NCBI RefSeq assembly: GCF_947172395.1
Contig: NC_069098.1
Span: forward strand, 2,535,001-2,599,000
Length of the DNA stretch: 64,000 nucleotides
Source: Bicyclus anynana
Taxonomy: Eukaryota > Arthropoda > Insecta > Lepidoptera > Nymphalidae
Direction of reading: 5' to 3'
Translations under genes and position numbers: made by a program
Shown here: positions 22,701 to 32,790 of the stretch, one piece after another
Layout: the number at the start of each line of letters is the position of its first letter
How positions within the stretch are numbered: position 1 is the stretch's first letter
Notes under the pieces: model-generated
Told to the model about the DNA's origin: nothing
Seen by the model: only the letters and a program-made list of their open reading frames with translations
The model's database searches: none

Positions 22701-23426
22701 TTAGTCTCCTCCCAGAATGAAAAGGGTTATGCTAATAGTTACCACAACCACGCTGGCCCTATGCGGATTAGCAGATTTTCACACATGAACAGAATTAAGA
22801 AAATCAGGTATGTACGTTCCCTTACGATGTTTGTCCTTCACCGTTTGAGACACGTGATATTTAATTTCTTAAGATTCACCTAATTGAAAAACAAACCTAC
22901 GCCCTCTGAATCAAAGGCTGAGGTCATATCCACTACTCTACCACCGTTTTTACATAATCAAAACAGCACTTTTCTGAATTTTGAATTATTATCCCAATGA
23001 TTATGGAACCCTGTTACATTGTATTGAGAATTTATATTTTCAATATGAATGTATACAAAATTGGTGAAGGGCTCTTCTGAAACATGTAACCAATTACTCA
23101 ACAAAGTAATTTGTTAAAAATCTCCTTTGTTATTAGAGATTCCATTATCAAATAGAAAAGCTTTCGAGCTGCAATACTTGCTTTATAAATACTTCCTTGT
23201 CTTTTATCATCAGTGGCACTAACATGCGATCAACGAGATAATCTCGTGTAGAGAAACAAACTTAAACCAATGGATGTGCAACCACCGCTATATCTTTCAT
23301 TGCGTGAATTTTTCAAATAACCAAGTATTAATAAAAACTAATGAAATATTTTCAGGTGTCATGTGCCACGATGTTCTATTGATCTATACCTACAAAAGGC
23401 ATCTTAGATCATCTGTAATATTATAG
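19587..23426 (+). CDS. Four-exon gene for a small four-helix membrane protein; carries an in-frame TGA
   Basis: Assembled by hand from four splice-bounded exons: 19587-19706, 19975-20124, 21494-21659 and 23356-23426. Introns 1 and 2 fall between codons, and intron 3 splits a Gly codon after its first base. All have GT and AG ends (gtaagt, gtgagt, gtaaga; acceptors tttcag, aacag, tttcag). The model has 168 codons. Hydrophobic segments lie at about residues 31-55 (spanning the exon 1/2 junction), 69-88, 96-121 and 129-150, followed by a basic tail with YKRHLRSS. AATAAA follows the stop by about 27 bp. The oddity is TGA as codon 68, between helices 1 and 2, directly followed by an ATG. It may be a nonsense allele, a pseudogene or a sequence error. 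No family is recognised. Four-helix membrane proteins of this size are common in insects. An upstream noncoding exon is possible (acceptor-like cttag at 19560). Confidence 0.7.
19793..19885 (+). mobile_element. SINE family C head within intron 1
   Basis: atgacggctgcgtggtgcagtagatagtgaccctgct, then ctgcatccacc, and a diverged Box B (tggttacggttcccaca), then actggaaaatattgtg. Confidence 0.7.
19975..20124 (+). CDS. Exon 2 of the four-helix gene, with in-frame TGA
   Basis: The acceptor tatatttcag ends at 19974 and the donor gtgagt starts at 20125. It has exactly 50 codons in phase 0. It completes helix 1 (ISAICFIILYFLVF), has a polar loop SKESNMSKVIQ, then TGA at 20056-20058. Helix 2 follows, MILAIIPLIIINGLFLFLG. 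Hydrophobic coding continues cleanly in the same frame after the stop, which argues for a recent loss of one sense codon. Confidence 0.7.
20815..20973. mobile_element. MITE with 23-bp inverted ends in intron 2
   Basis: The left end gtccttttcatgaaaaaagtccc and the right end gggacttatttcatgaaaatgac are reverse complements at 21 of 23 positions. The element is 159 bp in total. No clear target duplication was seen. Confidence 0.75.
21128..21228 (+). pseudogene. Decayed duplicate of exon 3 in intron 2
   Basis: It resembles exon 3 and its upstream splice site: tttacag, then gagagaacatgggcgctcgag, then ggtgatgggcg and ttgcacttt. The reading is ERTWALEGGLWL and then TAA at 21164-21166, against GRIWALEIGVWL in exon 3. 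About 25 bp is deleted in the middle and the frame is lost. The unit is about 365 bp upstream of exon 3, consistent with an old tandem exon duplication. Confidence 0.7.
21494..21659 (+). CDS. Exon 3 of the four-helix gene
   Basis: Acceptor atttaacag, donor gtaaga at 21660. It has 55 codons plus one base. It starts GRIWALEIGVWLCLSIATY and ends FMLALIFAVLAISLF. It carries helix 3, a short HFVRTGHLTMH loop and helix 4. If unspliced it would end in a TAA after ten more codons. The downstream exon fits better. Confidence 0.75.
21706..22213 (-). mobile_element. Non-autonomous DNA element, copy 2, in intron 3
   Basis: It is the reverse-oriented full-length relative of 15542-16044, with ends aatagggatgatgaca and agtcatcatccccatt. 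It lies less than 50 bp downstream of exon 3. Confidence 0.75.
22214..22545. other. Intron 3 sequence, AT-rich
   Basis: Nothing recognised. Confidence 0.4.
22546..22606. repeat. 61-nt hairpin, copy 2, in intron 3
   Basis: Same stem as 9473-9533: aatgtcatctacctactg pairs with cagtaggcaccggatgacatt. The flanking gtcaaagttagtgaattagcc is also shared. Confidence 0.75.
22686..22958 (-). mobile_element. SINE family A in intron 3
   Basis: Reversed family body: cctcccagaatgaaaaggg, ccacgctggccctatgcgg, cgatgtttgtccttcaccgtttgagacacgtgat and ctacgccctctgaatcaaaggctgaggtc. The B-box region is diverged. Confidence 0.7.
23356..23426 (+). CDS. Terminal coding exon of the four-helix gene
   Basis: The acceptor atattttcag ends at 23355. 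With the G from exon 3 it encodes G, then VMCHDVLLIYTYKRHLRSS, VIL and TAG at 23424-23426. The phase matches exon 3. The basic tail suits a cytosolic C-terminus after helix 4. Another internal exon of matching phase cannot be excluded. Confidence 0.55.
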
Positions 23427-23452
23427 ATTGTGAAATTGTTTTGTAATTTATA

Positions 23453-23463
23453 AATAAAATAAA
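23453..23463 (+). terminator. Polyadenylation signals
   Basis: Two overlapping AATAAA motifs (23453-23458 and 23458-23463) lie about 27 bp after the stop codon of the plus-strand gene. Confidence 0.6.
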
Positions 23464-23496
23464 ATACATACAGTTAAGTCTTTTATTACCGACTAG

Positions 23497-23662
23497 CCGA
23501 TGGTCCGCGGTTTCACCTACGTAGTTCCTTTTCTCGTGTCAATACAGAGATAAAATATAGCCTATGATAAGTACTTACAAATAACGTGGCTTTATAAACG
23601 TAAAAGATTTTTCAAAATCGGTTAAGAGGGTTCAAGATATTACCACTTTTACCTATTTAGTA
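23497..23662 (-). mobile_element. Helitron-like element
   Basis: It starts actagccgatggtccgcggtttcacctacgtag, with ataaaatatagcctatgata, caaataacgtggcttta and ttcaaaatcggtt blocks. It ends tttagtatagaat. It lies between the two convergent genes. Confidence 0.6.
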
Positions 23663-23918
23663 TAGAATAGCTATATTATTACTTAGTATAACTTTGTTTA
23701 TATTAAGCTTCACATGAATATATAGTTTACCTAATTAAAAGGTTTAGGTACTTTCTAATAAACAAAGCAAAAAAAAATTGTTTTTAATAAATTTAAAAAG
23801 TTTAATTGTAAATGTTTTAATTATATCGTGAAATTATAAAATAAATGTAAGTATATGAACCAAATATAAACAAATTAAATACCATAAACTGAACAACAGT
23901 CTCGCATAATTTGATAAA

Positions 23919-24392
23919 TTATAATTGCATTCTAAAACTATTCACGACATGTAATAAATAGCTCCAAATAATAGTATAGAAAAGTGTCACTGCAAACAAA
24001 GCAAATCTCGAACCAAATATAGATTTAGAAACAATCACACTGTAAATAAACCCACACAAGTTTATAAAACAGTTTAGAGCCAAATGTAATAACACGCTCC
24101 AAAGATAAATCAGTATCAACAGTTCATCATCTATCAGCAAACCGACCAACAGTATCAAACTTGCCAGGAATAATATCGATATTCCGAAGAATATTGATGC
24201 AAAGTATACAAGCTCATCTAATTTCTTCCCATACACAGTTCTCCATTCCGAAAAGTTAATAAGAAACGATATAAACAATACGATTCCGACCAAACCGTAC
24301 GTTATTCCGAATACTGCAATAACAATCGATCCAGCCTTCAATTCGAGGCATAGAAACTTATCTATTGCGGGAAAATTGTCCCATACAGACAT
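23919..24392 (-). CDS. Small four-helix membrane protein, single exon
   Basis: A 157-residue protein. The start codon at 24392 follows A-rich aaataaaaATG. Four hydrophobic segments lie at about residues 19-45, 62-87, 91-118 and 126-150, with short charged loops (WRTVYGKKLDE, IDDE, SKSIFGSR). The stretch CLELKAGSIVIAVFGI resembles the start of helix 1 in insect tetraspan-like families with a Cys-rich LRxG motif (DUF4728/LAPTM-like). This is a resemblance only. It would sit in a cellular membrane; the function is unknown. It is convergent with the plus-strand four-helix gene, 493 bp from that gene's stop. An ATTAAA-type signal on the minus strand lies near 23805. The residue pattern is unlike the repeat-derived frames around it, which supports real coding. 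Confidence 0.65.
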   Translation of the reverse strand: MSVWDNFPAIDKFLCLELKAGSIVIAVFGITYGLVGIVLFISFLINFSEWRTVYGKKLDELVYFASIFFGISILFLASLILLVGLLIDDELLILIYLWSVLLHLALNCFINLCGFIYSVIVSKSIFGSRFALFAVTLFYTIIWSYLLHVVNSFRMQL

Positions 24393-26005
24393 TTTTATTT
24401 TATGTTTGACATAAAAATGTAAATATAATAAGCATTCTGGCTCACAGACGCTATAGATAAATATCTACAACATAGTTGTCAATGTCAAGCACAAAATATT
24501 CTTAAAATAATTGCCAGGTTTTATTGATAATTTACGATTCAAAATTTTATTATTACTCTTCACGTAATTCACCATATTATTTATTATTTATAAATATTAT
24601 TCTATCTATGCGAAATACACATTATATTTTCATGATGTTCTAAAAATCTATTATAATTTTCTTAATAATATATTTAATAAAAACAAAATTAAAATGCACT
24701 TTGTATATGCTTGGTATTAGAGTTAGACTATTTTAATTAAAAATATATGTGTTTTTGTCATCAAAATCAGAGTTAATTTTTTTTTGCTTAAAAGGTAAAT
24801 TTGTAATTGTTTAAAATTACAGAGTAATGTCTACTATTTTATTCAACTTATGACTTAGATATCCTTAATCCACTCGTAACAAATACCTCAATATTGACAG
24901 GCTTGTAGGGTCGTACGCACTGAGTTCTCCTGACTCCTGGGAGATGTTTCTTTGTTATAGCCGGTATTTTTGTAGTTTCTATTTTCATTAAGTTCACTAC
25001 CGGCTTCTGCAAACTTCGAGTATAAATATAAAACAAAGCAAATCATCTATACATAAGGGCATGAGGTAAGTACACATTAACAAAGTGATCATAACCTATC
25101 TATAAAGTGCCTAATAAGAAAAATGAAAAATCCAGTTATAAAAAAAAGCTATGAAAGACGTGCAAATATTGCAAGTTATTAAAAGAGCTTCGTGGAAAGT
25201 GATATAAGAGAGTGGAAAAGGTAAATTACGTTTCATAGCGGAATATGGTATGAGGAAATTTCATTAGAAACTTTGTTAGAGGTAAAGTAGGAGAAAATGT
25301 GGCTAAGGAAACCCAGAGATTAAGTAACATGAATCAAGATAAGATAGAGATTAATGTGCTGAAGTAAAAAATAGGGCACGAGACAGAATGCGCGCCTAGA
25401 TGTATCGACAAAATGTTCTATCTATGTAATACATTACAGAACTTGTATTCTATCCTATTAATCCTATTAATTAATAAAACTTTTTAGGATCACTTTCTTG
25501 TCTGTCTTTATGTCCGCGTATATATGCTTTTTTGATTTTTATTTTTCCGTACATATATATCTAAGTGGTTATTCTTTTTATTGTTATTTTAGCCGTTTAT
25601 TGATCAGTTTTTTAGGTAAGTATTATTTTATTGAGATTGATAGATACACAGACACGATACGCTTGACACTTTTCTTAAATTCTTCTCTCACTTTCACTTT
25701 CACTTTTCCTAAATCTTGAATTTTTAAGTATCATTTCTAAGTATAGATTGAAAAAAAATTTTTTTGAGACATAAATACAATCCTCAACCTATTTAAATTA
25801 ATATCGTTGTATTCAGACCCGTATTCCATGTACTATATGTACTATGTATAGGAAATTAATATTATTTCTATTAAATTTTAACTCAACTACCCTTTTCACA
25901 TCGGACATTGGACACTGGACACTAACGCAGGAGATGTGGGCTTACAAGTGGTTGCTACGAATATTATGGATATTCGTATACATGGGATGGCGTAAGCAAT
26001 ACTAC
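24393..26005. other. 1.6-kb AT-rich upstream region
   Basis: It would contain the promoter of the minus-strand membrane protein. A 62-codon minus-strand frame (24848-25036) is not convincing, and no other exon was seen. Confidence 0.4.
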
Positions 26006-26262
26006 GAGCTGTGATAACCTAGTGTGTATATGACCTCTGCCTCCGATTCTGGAGGGTGTGGGTTCAAATCTGGTCCGGGGTATGCACCTCCAACTTTTCG
26101 GTTGTGTGCATTTTAAGAAATTTACTATCACGTGTCTCATACGGTGAAGGAAAACTTGCATACCAGAGATTCATTCTCTGCGTGTGTGCAGCCTGCCAAT
26201 CCGTGGTGCTAACCCCTCTCATTCTGAGAGGAGACTCAAGCTCAGTAGTGAGTTATGAAGTA
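26006..26262 (+). mobile_element. SINE family A
   Basis: Head gagctgtgataacctagtgtgtatatgacctctgcctccgattctggaggg with B-box-like gggttcaaatctgg. The family body follows and it ends aagctcagtagtgagtta. The GATGAT tail is absent. Confidence 0.75.
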
Positions 26263-26482
26263 ATACACTGCTGTGCTGAAAATAAGGGGAAAGCCAATAG
26301 AGGTTCTGCAGTAAGTTCAAAGGACAAAGCTCCTGGGTCATATATTGCGAAACTCCAAATATGACCTGCCCCAGCTTATTATCCAGGGAAAGATAAAGGG
26401 AAAACTAAGATCTGATCGTGTACATCTTGGCTCAAGAATTTACGCCAAAGGTTCAATACACGGAACAATTTTCAATATTTTC

Positions 26483-26614
26483 ATACTGTTATTATGGTGT
26501 TGACGTAAACGCAAATTTATATGGAATTTAAACAGTTGTGCAGTAGTGCCACTAGATGGCACTGTTCCAATTCCTTGGAAATTCGCGTTTACGTTAACGC
26601 GATAGTAACAGTAT
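26483..26614. mobile_element. Foldback MITE, about 46-bp imperfect arms
   Basis: The outer arm atactgttattatggtgttgacgtaaacgc faces gcgtttacgttaacgcgatagtaacagtat. A central agtgccactagatggcact adds an inner hairpin. The whole 132-bp element can fold. Confidence 0.75.
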
Positions 26615-27159
26615 CAAACTGCCACTAGGCCCTCTGATCACTGTTTCTGGCAGCAGTAAATAAAGTAAAATGATTGCTAACCTCCCACAGGAAATTGCAC
26701 TAGCAGAAGAAGAACAATTAGGAATACGGCCTTAAATAAATGAAAACCGTCGAAAACTTTTAAATTTGATGTCAATACAAATAACCGACAAACTTGGCGA
26801 CAACAGCTGCAGTTCCAGAACTAAGGCAGTGTGAAACCGGCTTCAAGTTCCAAGTCAAATATAATTACGTAATGCGTCGGTGCAATTTGTGCAATGTACG
26901 CCGTGATAAAAGATACAGCTGTATTGTTGCTAACGCTGCCTCGTACGGGACGCGGTGATGATAATTACAATCTCATTTGGGCTTTACTTTTTAATTCACT
27001 TTTGCTTAGTTTCTAACTACGGATGTTTAAGTTTTGAACGTGTGCATGGGTGATTACTTGGGTAATACTGTTGGGCGTCTGTTCTAGCTTCAATAGAATG
27101 AACCGATTTTTATTTAGTTCTTTTTTATTTAATAGTGATTTGGTCAATGTTGACTGTTG
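26615..27159. other. Spacer
   Basis: Nothing recognised. Confidence 0.4.
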
Positions 27160-27403
27160 ACTCAGTGAGTCGCGAAGCTGAAGTGGCAATGGGCGGGCCA
27201 CATAGTTCGAAGAGCCGATGGACGTTGGAGTCCCAAGGTGCTGGAATGGCGACCCCGCACCGGAAAGCGCAGTGTGGGCGGTGGACCGAGGATATTAAGC
27301 GGGTTGCAGGGAGCCGCTGGATGCTGGCGGCTCGAGATCGTTGTGCTTGGAGGTCCATGCAAGAGGCCTATGTCCAGCAGTGGACGTCTATCGGCTGATA
27401 AGG
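27160..27403 (+). pseudogene. RTE 3'-end fragment
   Basis: It encodes the C-terminal end of the RTE-type ORF in broken frames. WRPRTGKRSVG is in one frame, then EDIKRVAGSRWMLAARDR and QEAYVQQWTSIG in another, ending at tcggctgataagg. The 5' part is missing and a frameshift lies near 27270-27290. Confidence 0.75.
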
Positions 27404-27537
27404 TAAGGTGGTCAATGTTTTTAGCTAAAATTCAAGAAAATTCTTACAGCTTTTTGAGGATCATTACTTTTTTATTATTTATTAAGGAAATCGAACGCGT
27501 TTTACTTAACCTGCCACCACTCGCGCGATTATATTGT

Positions 27538-28795
27538 ACTAGCGGACGCCCGCGACTTCGTCCGCGTAAATTTCGATGTCAACTTTACTACTACCCCTAC
27601 CGTACCCTACCCCTACCCTACCACTACCCCAACCCTACCTAACCCCTACATCTACCCTACCCCTACCCTACCCTACCCTACCCCTACCTTACCTACACCC
27701 TACCCCCATCCTACCCCTACCCCCATCCTACCCCTACCCTCCCCGTACCCTATCCCTTTCCTACCCCTATCCCACCCGTACCCCTATCTCACGCCTATCC
27801 TACCCTACCCTACCACTTCCCTATCCTACCCGTGCCTCTACCCTACCACTACCCCACCTCTACCCCTACCCTACCACTACCCTAAAGCCGGCCCTAAACC
27901 TACCATACCCCTACACTACCCCTACGCTTCCCTACCCGTACCCTACCCTACCCTACCTTGTAACTTCTCTATCTTACTCCTACCCTTGGCAAAATCGGTC
28001 CAGCCCTTCGAGAGTGGTGTGACCAAGGGAAATAGAGACTTCTATGCTAATAATAAAAAGTAAAGTTCGTGTGGTTGTAGGAGATAATCTCTGGATCTAC
28101 TGGACCGATTTAGAAAATTGTTTTACCAATAGAAAGCTACGTTATTTGCGAGTGTCATAGGCTATGTTTGTTCCCCATATTCACACGGGAACGGGAACTA
28201 CGTAAATGAAAGCGCCGGGCGTCATATAGCGGAATTTCTGCGTCTTTTAGAAACTTTGTATTATCTCCGAAACTATTTAAGTAATTAACATACTGTAAAG
28301 GGCAAATCTTATCTCCATAATATCCTTGTAATTATTAAATAATTTATTTTAATAAGGATTAAAGTTTAGTTGTATAAATAATGACGTAAACCTAAGTATA
28401 TAAAATTAATATTTTTTAAAACACAAAAGGTACTATATCTGCTAATATATAGAAGATATATATATGGTGTCGCGGACTTTTTTGTAGAACTTTTAAAGAT
28501 ACGTAAAGTCTCTATACATTAATTTCAATTTTACACAATAGTTAAGGCAGCGCATGCGAATAAGTCTATTTAATAGGATTTTCAGTCCGACCTGTATGAC
28601 AAAAACTGTGATAACTCGGCTAATATATATGATACCAATATAAAATATAGCCTATAGCACTCTCCGATAATGTAGCATTCTACTGGTGAAAGAATTTTTA
28701 AAATCGGATCAGTAGTTCCGAAGATTACCCCATTTAAAAAATGTGACAAACTTACAAACTTACAAACTTTACCTCTTTATAATATTAGTATAGAC
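27538..28795 (-). mobile_element. 1.26-kb Helitron-like element with CCCTA microsatellite
   Basis: The left end actagcggacgcccgcgacttcgtccgcg can fold as a 7-bp stem (gcggacg with cgtccgc). The CTAG next to it matches the CTRR rule for Helitron 3' ends. The right end is tttataatattagtataga. The body is the reverse of 7442-8629. The array at 27590-27965 consists of CCCTA variants. Non-autonomous. Confidence 0.7.
27590..27965. repeat. Degenerate CCCTA microsatellite
   Basis: Tandem ccctacccctaccc variants within the Helitron-like element. The 148-codon proline/tyrosine-rich frame through it is a low-complexity artefact. Confidence 0.9.
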
Positions 28796-29603
28796 TAACC
28801 TTATATAAAATATTGACATTAAGCCAGTAAAGTTTCCAAAGTAATATAGACAAATAATTACAAAGTTATATATATAGCAATCGGGTAAATATACTTCTAT
28901 ATGCTATGGAATTTTGAGCTCTTCACTCATTCCAACGAAACTTTTTGTCTAAATGCGTCGATGCCTGGGATAGCACGTTAAGTCATTATCACATTCTGAT
29001 GTGCCGACCAAACCGCACTGAAGCAGCTTAGTGGGTTGACCAGAAAAAGCCCGTGCCGTAAAATAATATTGAATTGATCACTATCGCCAGTGTAGTAACC
29101 CGATTCTTACGGCTACAAAGCGATAGTTTCAAAATATAAAGTTGTCTATTCTCACAGAACATAAAGAACTTAAACTGCGCTTAATTTTGGTATTAAACAA
29201 ATTTCTATTCACTCACCTTACCTACCTAATCTAAAGCCGGAAAAAATCATTCAAAAATCACAACCTCTGCTGTCTGGTAGGCTGTGGAAAATCATTTAAA
29301 ACCGACAGCGCAAGCGAAGGCCCTTTCATACAACGTTCATATACGAACATTAAAGCGGTAAAACGGAATGTTTTAATTAGTTTGTGAGTGACTCGCCACA
29401 TTGTTTGTGTCGCGTTTCGGGAGTGCGAGGTTTCATTCCGGCGACATGCATCAAAATGAGGTTTAATTAGCATTGCGTACGCTCCTCCGACTTGTGTAAC
29501 CTAAATATCAAATGATAGCGTGGGTTATTCATTTCTTCGCCATGCTTACTTAGCTTTAGCTATGTTCTGTGTTATTAACTATTAACGTTATTGTGATGTG
29601 TGC
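28796..29603. other. Unassigned 0.8-kb stretch
   Basis: A 71-codon minus-strand frame at 29258-29473 has no recognised domain. No repeat family was recognised. Confidence 0.35.
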
Positions 29604-29690
29604 AGGCCACATAGTTCGAAGAGCCGATGGACGTTGGGGTCCCAATAAGCTGGAATGGCGACCCCGCACCGGAAAGCGTTGGTTATGGGG
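29604..29690 (+). pseudogene. RTE internal fragment
   Basis: aggccacatagttcgaagagccgatggacgttggggtccca is the same stretch as at 27197, followed by atggcgaccccgcaccggaaagcg. It is an isolated fragment of about 87 bp. Confidence 0.7.
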
Positions 29691-29744
29691 GCGAGCATGA
29701 GGTGAAGCGTGAAACATTTTTTTTTTTCACAAAACACGCAGTAT

Positions 29745-29930
29745 TAACGGTGCATTTCGGTATCGAACCACTAATTATTCCAGTTTGAACAGCTAGCGCG
29801 TCAAATTCCACGCTAATTAAATCACATTAGGCTAGAATGCATGCCGCATGAGCGACTGTTCACAGTGCTGAAACATCGCGAACAGTTGTTGCTAGTCACT
29901 TGGAATATAAAGGTGATCGCAGACTTACGA
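29745..29930. repeat. Direct repeat unit 1, contains TATAAA
   Basis: Shares with 30115-30280 the blocks ctaattattccagtttgaacagct, cgcgtcaaattccacgctaatt, ttaggctagaatg, cgcatgagcga and tggaatataaaggtgat. Its identity is unknown. It could be a duplicated promoter region or a transposon terminus. Confidence 0.65.
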
Positions 29931-30114
29931 GTTAATTAAGCAAGAATTCGCAAAAAGCCGCAAAATACACAACTTGCAAGACTCACAAGAGCATATTAAG
30001 CTGATTACTGTACGAGTTTATTGAGTCACTGCTGATGATTTTAAAAGAATTTCGTGGTTGCTTAACATTAATTCACATAAAAATACTGATTATGAGGAAT
30101 ATTCTGTTTACACG

Positions 30115-30280
30115 GCGTTTTTCAGTATCGAGTAATTATTCCAGTTTCAACAGCTATCGCGTCAAATTCCACGCTAATTTAGGCTAGAATGAATCCCGCA
30201 TGAGCGATTTGTTCACACTGCCGACAATCGCGAACAATTGTTGCCAGTCGCGTGGAATATAAAGCTGATTGCAGACTGGT
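30115..30280. repeat. Direct repeat unit 2, contains TATAAA
   Basis: Second copy, about 370 bp after unit 1, with gtaattattccagtttcaacagct, gcgtcaaattccacgctaatt, aggctagaatg, cgcatgagcga and gtggaatataaagctgatt. It is truncated at the right by a Helitron-like element. Confidence 0.65.
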
Positions 30281-30406
30281 TCGATTCGAAAATTTCTTTC
30301 AGTGTTAGATAGCCCATTTATCGAGGAAGGCTATAGGCTATATTTTATCCCCCTATTCATACGGTAATGGAAACTATGCGGGTGAAACCGTGCGGCATCA
30401 GCTAGT
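30281..30406 (+). mobile_element. Helitron-like element, 3' part
   Basis: tttctttcagtgttagatagcccatttatcgaggaaggctatagg, then gaaactatgcgggtgaaaccgtgcggcatcagctagt. The right end carries the gctagt terminus. Confidence 0.6.
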
Positions 30407-30485
30407 AATTGATAAAATCGTCTTGTTACCCATAATACAGGTAGGTACACTTACTTTGGGCTAAGTAGTAATGTGTGTATCGTTA

Positions 30486-30690
30486 CTCATAACCCATATT
30501 CGGCTCACTGCTGAGCTTGAGTCTCCTCTCAGAATGAGAGGGCTTAGGTCAACAGTCCACCACGCTGGCCCAATGCGGATTGGTAGACTTCATACACGCA
30601 GAGAATCGAGAAAATTCTCTGGAATGCAGGTTTCCTCACGATGTTTTCCTTTACCGTTTGAGACACGTGATATTTAATTTCTTAAAATGA
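30486..30690 (-). mobile_element. SINE family A, 3' half
   Basis: cataacccatattcggctcactgctgagcttgagtctcctctcagaatgagagggc, ccaccacgctggcccaatgcgg, gtttcctcacgatgttttccttt and gagacacgtgat. The tRNA-like head is missing. Confidence 0.75.
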
Positions 30691-31278
30691 TGAGATGTGT
30701 GTGTAATTAAGTTAAAGTATACTTTATTTCATTTATTGCTATATTTTATAGCTATTGATAGTGACTAGTCCGAACCGGTGGTAGAATCATTACAAATAAT
30801 CAACTGACTGAGCCTACTTTAAATAAAAGAATTTTGAATTTAATGACTCTAAACAGAGCTTTAATTTTGTGTACTGAAATTAAATATTTTGGACTAATAC
30901 TGCTTATAAGTGATTATTATTTCATTCATCCACTACAATACCCCCTAGGTACTTATAGAGGTATTCATTTTGCAAAACGCTTTGTTCGTTTTCATAATTT
31001 AATATCAAGTTTCCTTTGTTTCAGACATCGATAGAGCTTCATTTAAAATAACTCATCGGAATATTCATAAAAAAATAATAGCGAATGTTGGAAGCACGTT
31101 CGTCCAATCTGTGTTTCATCAATGTTTATTTTTATATTTATTTGTTAAATTATATAATTCTTGCCACAACTGTAGGTATGCCGGATAAAAACAACACAGA
31201 AATATTGAATTGTTAGCACGAATATTCAGAATATTTATTGCTACTGCAAAATGTTAAAAGGTAAAGTTTTCATCATTT
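30691..31278. other. AT-rich spacer
   Basis: Nothing recognised. Confidence 0.4.
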
Positions 31279-31540
31279 TCAATCTATATTCAGCTCACTG
31301 CTGAGCTCGAGTCTCCTCTCGGAATGAGATGGGTTAGGCCAATAATCCACCACGCTGGCCCATTGCGGATTGGCAGACTTCACTCACGCAGAGATTTAAG
31401 AAAATTCTCTGGTATGCAGGTTTCCTCACGATGTCTTCCCTTCACCGTTTGAGACACGTGATATTAATTTCTTATAATGCACACAACTGAAAAATTGCAT
31501 GCCGGACTGGATTCGAACCTACACCCTCCGGAATCGTAGG
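31279..31540 (-). mobile_element. SINE family A
   Basis: Reversed body from ttcagctcactgctgagctcgag through the B-box region ctggattcgaacctacaccctccg. Only the 5' end of the head is missing. Confidence 0.75.
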
Positions 31541-31641
31541 AAGGAAGGTAAATTAAAGTTTGTAATATTGTGATTCTTTAGATCTACTTAACCGATTTTA
31601 AAACTCTTTTACCATAGAGAGCCACGTTATTTATGACTTTA

Positions 31642-31825
31642 CTACTAATATTATAAACGCGAAAGTTTGTATGGATGTTTGTTACTCTTTACCGCCGCAA
31701 CTACTAAACCGATTTGGCTGAAATTTAAAATGAAGATAGATAATACCCTGGAATAACACATAGGCTATTTTCATCCCGGAAAATCTCCACGCAGACGAAG
31801 TCGCAGGCATCCGGTACTACGCTAT
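31642..31825 (+). mobile_element. Short Helitron-like element at the left duplication edge
   Basis: ctactaatattataaacgcgaaagtttgtatggatgtttgttactc, then the conserved acacataggctattttcatcccgg and gcagacgaagtcgcaggcatccgg end. The 8.9-kb duplicated unit starts inside it at about 31662. Confidence 0.65.
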
Positions 31826-31856
31826 ATTTTAGCCACTGGCGTCAGCTTATATTATA

Positions 31857-32080
31857 CTAGCGGACGCTCGCGACTTCGTCCGCGCGGAATTTAGTTTTTC
31901 ACAAATCCCTCAAGAACCATGCATTGTTCTGGGATAAAAAGTAGCCTATATGTTAATCCAGAGTAAAATCTATATTCATTCCAAATTTCAGCCAAATCGC
32001 ATCAGCAGCGGCTTTAAAGAGTAACAAACATCCAAACATACATCCATACAAACTTTCACGTTCATAATATTAGTAGGATA
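31857..32080 (-). mobile_element. Helitron-like element (duplication copy 1)
   Basis: It starts actagcggacgctcgcgacttcgtccgcgcggaatttag and ends tttcacgttcataatattagtaggata. The sister in copy 2 is at 40762-40985. Confidence 0.65.
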
Positions 32081-32790
32081 AACTCACCGAAACCAATTCA
32101 AAGCTATGGAATTACAAGTATTATGTTTACTAAAACACGTCAATACAATGTTCAAACGCATCAAACACGATGCTAATTAAACTCCCCTTTTGATGCATGC
32201 ATGAATAGTGACCCCAAATAGACGGCTCGACCCCTTTGACGTAGCATACCTACAATAATAAATCATTTATACACATCGAAACATAATATAGCCTCATCAT
32301 AACATATTATGGCGTCATTCGCACAAGAGTTAAAAAAGCGATACGTTAAAACTCAGCACTTATTTATTTTATTTATTTATTTATTTGTAACTAACAGCGT
32401 TTTAACAAAATATGTACAAAAAATATAAAATAAACAATAATAAGGCCACATACAGTTACAAAGAAAGTTGGTTGCAATATTAAGTAGGTATAACAAGTGA
32501 AAATGAAAAATAATTTTTAAGAGAAATGATTGTGAATAGAAAAATATTATTAAGTTAATCACATATTAGAAAAATAGTACAAAATTTATTTAAAAATTCG
32601 CAAGTTGAATGTAAGTGTATGAGCGTAAGAGTGTGTGTGTAAGTCGATGTGTGCGTGTGTGTGCGTGTGTCTAAGAGCATGAGAAAGAGAATAGACGTGT
32701 GTGTATATAGGTGTGAGAATTGGTGCATAAATCAGTTAAGTTTATTGAGTTTGGTATGTGTTTTTCTGATAGCGTTTGTTCATTGAGGTG

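Noticed and set aside
24848..25036. 62-codon minus-strand frame upstream of the membrane protein gene
   Set aside because: No domain, no splice link to the downstream gene and no homolog recognised.
27238..27642. 134-codon frame
   Set aside because: It joins an RTE fragment in a wrong frame with the start of a CCCTA microsatellite.
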